Shown piece by piece: positions 20,064 through 22,101 of a DNA stretch of 22,101 nt. The DNA comes from a virus. A model generated the notes under the pieces. The model did no database searches. It worked only from the letters and a program-made list of their open reading frames with translations, and was not told where the DNA came from. The first letter of the stretch is position 1. Each line of letters starts with the position of its first letter. The position numbers and the translations under genes are program-made. The DNA is taken from the IMG/VR virus record IMGVR_UViG_3300025138_000422, positions 1 to 22,101 of that record, one strand, 5' to 3'.

Positions 20064-22101
20064 TTATGAATATACCTTAAATAAGTCACCGATACCAGAA
20101 CGCATGTCAACCTTGCCGCCGCGCTTGTATCTGCGAGGCAGTAAGTTATCTCTACCAATTATCGATTCATCGCTTTTACTAAAGTCTAAATCTAAATAAG
20201 TCACTGGATGATCTACATCTGAATCACCTATATGATTTTCTACAAACTCATCTGGAGTCAGTTTGCCTGTGCTAAGATCAGGAAATTCCTTTTTTAGCTC
20301 TTCTATATATTTTTTAGGAGCCTCGTCATAAGTAATTTTAAACGCTGATGGATCCTGCCCTCTAAGTTTTGCCACATCTTTGGAATCAGGAAAGTAAATT
20401 CTCTTTACCCCCTGTGCTCTAGCATCTCTAATGACCATCGCTATATTGTGACGAGCAGCCTGCTTTTGATTCCTAAAAGGCTGATTAGGAACAAATTCAA
20501 CATCTGTGTCTCTTATAGGTTTACCCACATATTGATTTTTATACATGTACTCAACAAGCTCATCACTTTCTGATTTAAATATTTTGCCACGCTTTTCGTT
20601 TACACGAGATGTAACTTTATCTGCCTGTATTTGAAGGTTCGTTGTATCTAGTCTATCTTGCACGGCCTCTTGTTTTTTAACATTAAAAGCTTCTTGCTCT
20701 TTAACTATAGACTTAAAATCAATCTGTCTGCTGTCAGGAACTTCGCTCAGTAGGTTTCTAACAAACATATTTGAATCTTCACTTGCGTCTAAGACATTAG
20801 ATGTAGGTCTGTTGTTGAAATACGAACTTGCTGAAGTTCGTTTCATGCCTCTGTCTATATTTTTAATGGCAAATTCTTCGATCTCTTTTGAAATTTTTAA
20901 GGCGGCGAAGTCAACTTTGTTCATATCTTCAACATCAAGCCCCGGATCCCCAAAAGCGCGAGGAGAGTTTGAAGGAAAGTCAATTCCTTTTCTCAACGCT
21001 TCCTTCAACTGATCGGCGTTAAGCATTAACTCTTTTGTAGAGTTTTGATCTAACACATCATACAAAACATTCTTTAAAAAACTAGGGGCAGCGACACTAA
21101 ACTCTGCGTCTATCATGGCTCTGCTGGCTCCCGGCTTCATCATATCCTGACCAATCGAAAGAAAAGACCCGCCTGCGTTTGTTATTCCCCTATTAAAACT
21201 ATTGTTTCTTGTACTTTTAAGAGAATCAAATTTCTGTTCTTTCTGTCTTAGTGATGCAACTTTCGCATCTAAATCTAGCTGCTCTTGTCTGAACCCTTGA
21301 AATGCCTTGTAATCAGGAGAATCTGAAAGCTGTGAAATCCTGCCTTCAATCTGATCAATTTTAGCTGGCGTTAAGTCAACAAAGTTCTTTTTTGTTTTAT
21401 TTGAAATTGGATCTTTACCATATTGCTGTTGCACAACATCGAACTGGTTCTCTTCAACAAAACGAGAAAGACCACCTGAAGCATCGTTGTGGTCGCTAAA
21501 GCGCACATGTGCAAAACTGCCCCTGACATCAGGATGATGCGTCAATGTTCTTGTGGATGCTTCTGGAGCCTTGCGGTTGTAAACAATTAGTTCTCCGTAA
21601 TCAACTTCAGAGGCAGCGTTTGGCGTTGTAAGACGCTGCGCCCTCTCGTGCAAGAAACCCTCGAAGTTATCCATATCTTCAAAATCAACGTCATCTCCCC
21701 TTGATTTATATTTCACCATATAATCTACTTCAGGGGCGTTTTCTTTTACATAGTCCAGATAATCTAATGCAGGGCGTTTTACTGTTTTGTTGCTGGCAGC
21801 AAAAGCACCAATACCAGATACCTCTATTTCAGCGTCTGTAACCCCCGCTTTCTTCAAGCGAGGCAATAGCTGCTCCCCAGTAAAACCTTTCTTACCTTCA
21901 CCTAAAACCTGCTTTGAATTAGCTAGTACAGACTCCAACGGCGAATAATCATGTACAAAATTATAATCGATATCGTCTTGAGAAAGCCCTTTTTTAACGG
22001 CAGGATTAAGAACTGGCTTAACTTCGCCCGGGGTCCCCGGTGCACCAACCTTCTTCTCAAGTGGCACGAACTTATCTGCACCCGCCTCTACATCAAGAAC
22101 C
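20064..22101 (-). CDS. Large polyvalent-type phage protein, C-terminal part (5' end outside window)
   Basis: The frame stays open to the window edge, upstream of the GTG at 22067, so the true start is not visible. Counting from that GTG, residues 57-113 (GEGKKGFTGEQLLPRLKKAG, then IEVSGIGAF, DYLDYVKEN) fit the polyvalent 'KG..W...LK..GV..eEi.w.G...fL...v' pattern. Residues 158-215 hold YGELIVYN and HVRFSDHND, then RFVEENQFDVVQQ, a degenerate form of the family's HvR...d, EiQSDwhq motif. Residues 541-560 (IAMVIRDARAQGVKRIYFP) match the later helix-strand block. A long helical stretch lies between. The end, YKRGGKVDMRSGIGDLFKVY, links it to the small genes downstream. A protein ejected with the DNA is the likely role. 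Confidence 0.6.
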   Translation of the reverse strand, partial: VLDVEAGADKFVPLEKKVGAPGTPGEVKPVLNPAVKKGLSQDDIDYNFVHDYSPLESVLANSKQVLGEGKKGFTGEQLLPRLKKAGVTDAEIEVSGIGAFAASNKTVKRPALDYLDYVKENAPEVDYMVKYKSRGDDVDFEDMDNFEGFLHERAQRLTTPNAASEVDYGELIVYNRKAPEASTRTLTHHPDVRGSFAHVRFSDHNDASGGLSRFVEENQFDVVQQQYGKDPISNKTKKNFVDLTPAKIDQIEGRISQLSDSPDYKAFQGFRQEQLDLDAKVASLRQKEQKFDSLKSTRNNSFNRGITNAGGSFLSIGQDMMKPGASRAMIDAEFSVAAPSFLKNVLYDVLDQNSTKELMLNADQLKEALRKGIDFPSNSPRAFGDPGLDVEDMNKVDFAALKISKEIEEFAIKNIDRGMKRTSASSYFNNRPTSNVLDASEDSNMFVRNLLSEVPDSRQIDFKSIVKEQEAFNVKKQEAVQDRLDTTNLQIQADKVTSRVNEKRGKIFKSESDELVEYMYKNQYVGKPIRDTDVEFVPNQPFRNQKQAARHNIAMVIRDARAQGVKRIYFPDSKDVAKLRGQDPSAFKITYDEAPKKYIEELKKEFPDLSTGKLTPDEFVENHIGDSDVDHPVTYLDLDFSKSDESIIGRDNLLPRRYKRGGKVDMRSGIGDLFKVYS

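Noticed and set aside
19868-20158. Start at 20158 for the 64-aa basic protein
   Set aside because: It would overlap the polyvalent gene by 95 bases with an unrelated Cys/Ala N-terminus; ATG 20062 is one base after the stop.
1-22101. tRNA genes, CRISPR arrays, insertion sequences, integrase or attachment sites
   Set aside because: I looked for cloverleaf, regularly spaced repeat and transposase or recombinase signatures and saw none; the temperate or lytic lifestyle cannot be judged from this window.

Overview
The window is a dense, one-directional stretch of a tailed double-stranded DNA phage genome (Caudoviricetes-like). Every supportable gene is on the minus strand, so transcription runs from right to left. 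Gaps are a few bases to about 120 bases, and most junctions are TAATG, ATGA or TGATG stop/start overlaps. The content is the late virion block: portal, scaffold, major capsid protein, head-tail adaptors and fibres, plus holin, nuclease and chaperonin accessory genes. Many proteins match, from memory, families common in uncultured marine phages. No tape-measure, tail-sheath or tail-tube gene is seen, which favours a short-tailed virion, but the terminase, replication genes and host are outside the window. No integrase, tRNA, CRISPR or IS element is seen.

Regions in transcription order. (a) 22101-19324: the C-terminal part of a large polyvalent-type protein, then three small proteins whose C-termini share an FKGVF-like ending that also supplies the next ribosome binding site. 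(b) 19324-16919: portal. (c) 16918-14644: a Cys-containing small protein, a staphylococcal-nuclease-like enzyme, another Cys-rich small protein, four membrane proteins including a GTA-type 3TM holin and an EF-hand membrane protein, and a small HTH-like protein. (d) 14644-9287: a 580-aa virion-type protein with an Asn/Ser linker, a small helical protein, a GroES-like co-chaperonin, scaffold, a small head-associated protein, a decoration-like protein and the major capsid protein, closed by a strong terminator at 9235-9264. (e) 9164-8168: two virion-type beta proteins separated by a second hairpin. (f) 8165-5537: ten small genes, most coding for very Lys/Arg-rich, Gly-Gly-containing proteins with conserved cysteines, including four of 42-59 aa. 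(g) 5537-1: two adaptor-like proteins flanking a protein with a cupredoxin-like domain, an MptE/DUF115-like enzyme, small conserved virion proteins, a protein of 22-residue repeats, a fibre and a lectin-like fibre cut by the window edge.

The portal, scaffold, capsid and decoration genes would build the head. A phage-specific GroES could help the host GroEL fold the capsid protein. The adaptors and fibres finish the neck and tail, and the membrane proteins would serve lysis. The points most worth a second look are the cluster of small basic Cys/GG proteins, the FKGVF ending that doubles as a ribosome binding site, the predicted type-1 copper site in a virion protein, and the degenerate polyvalent protein.
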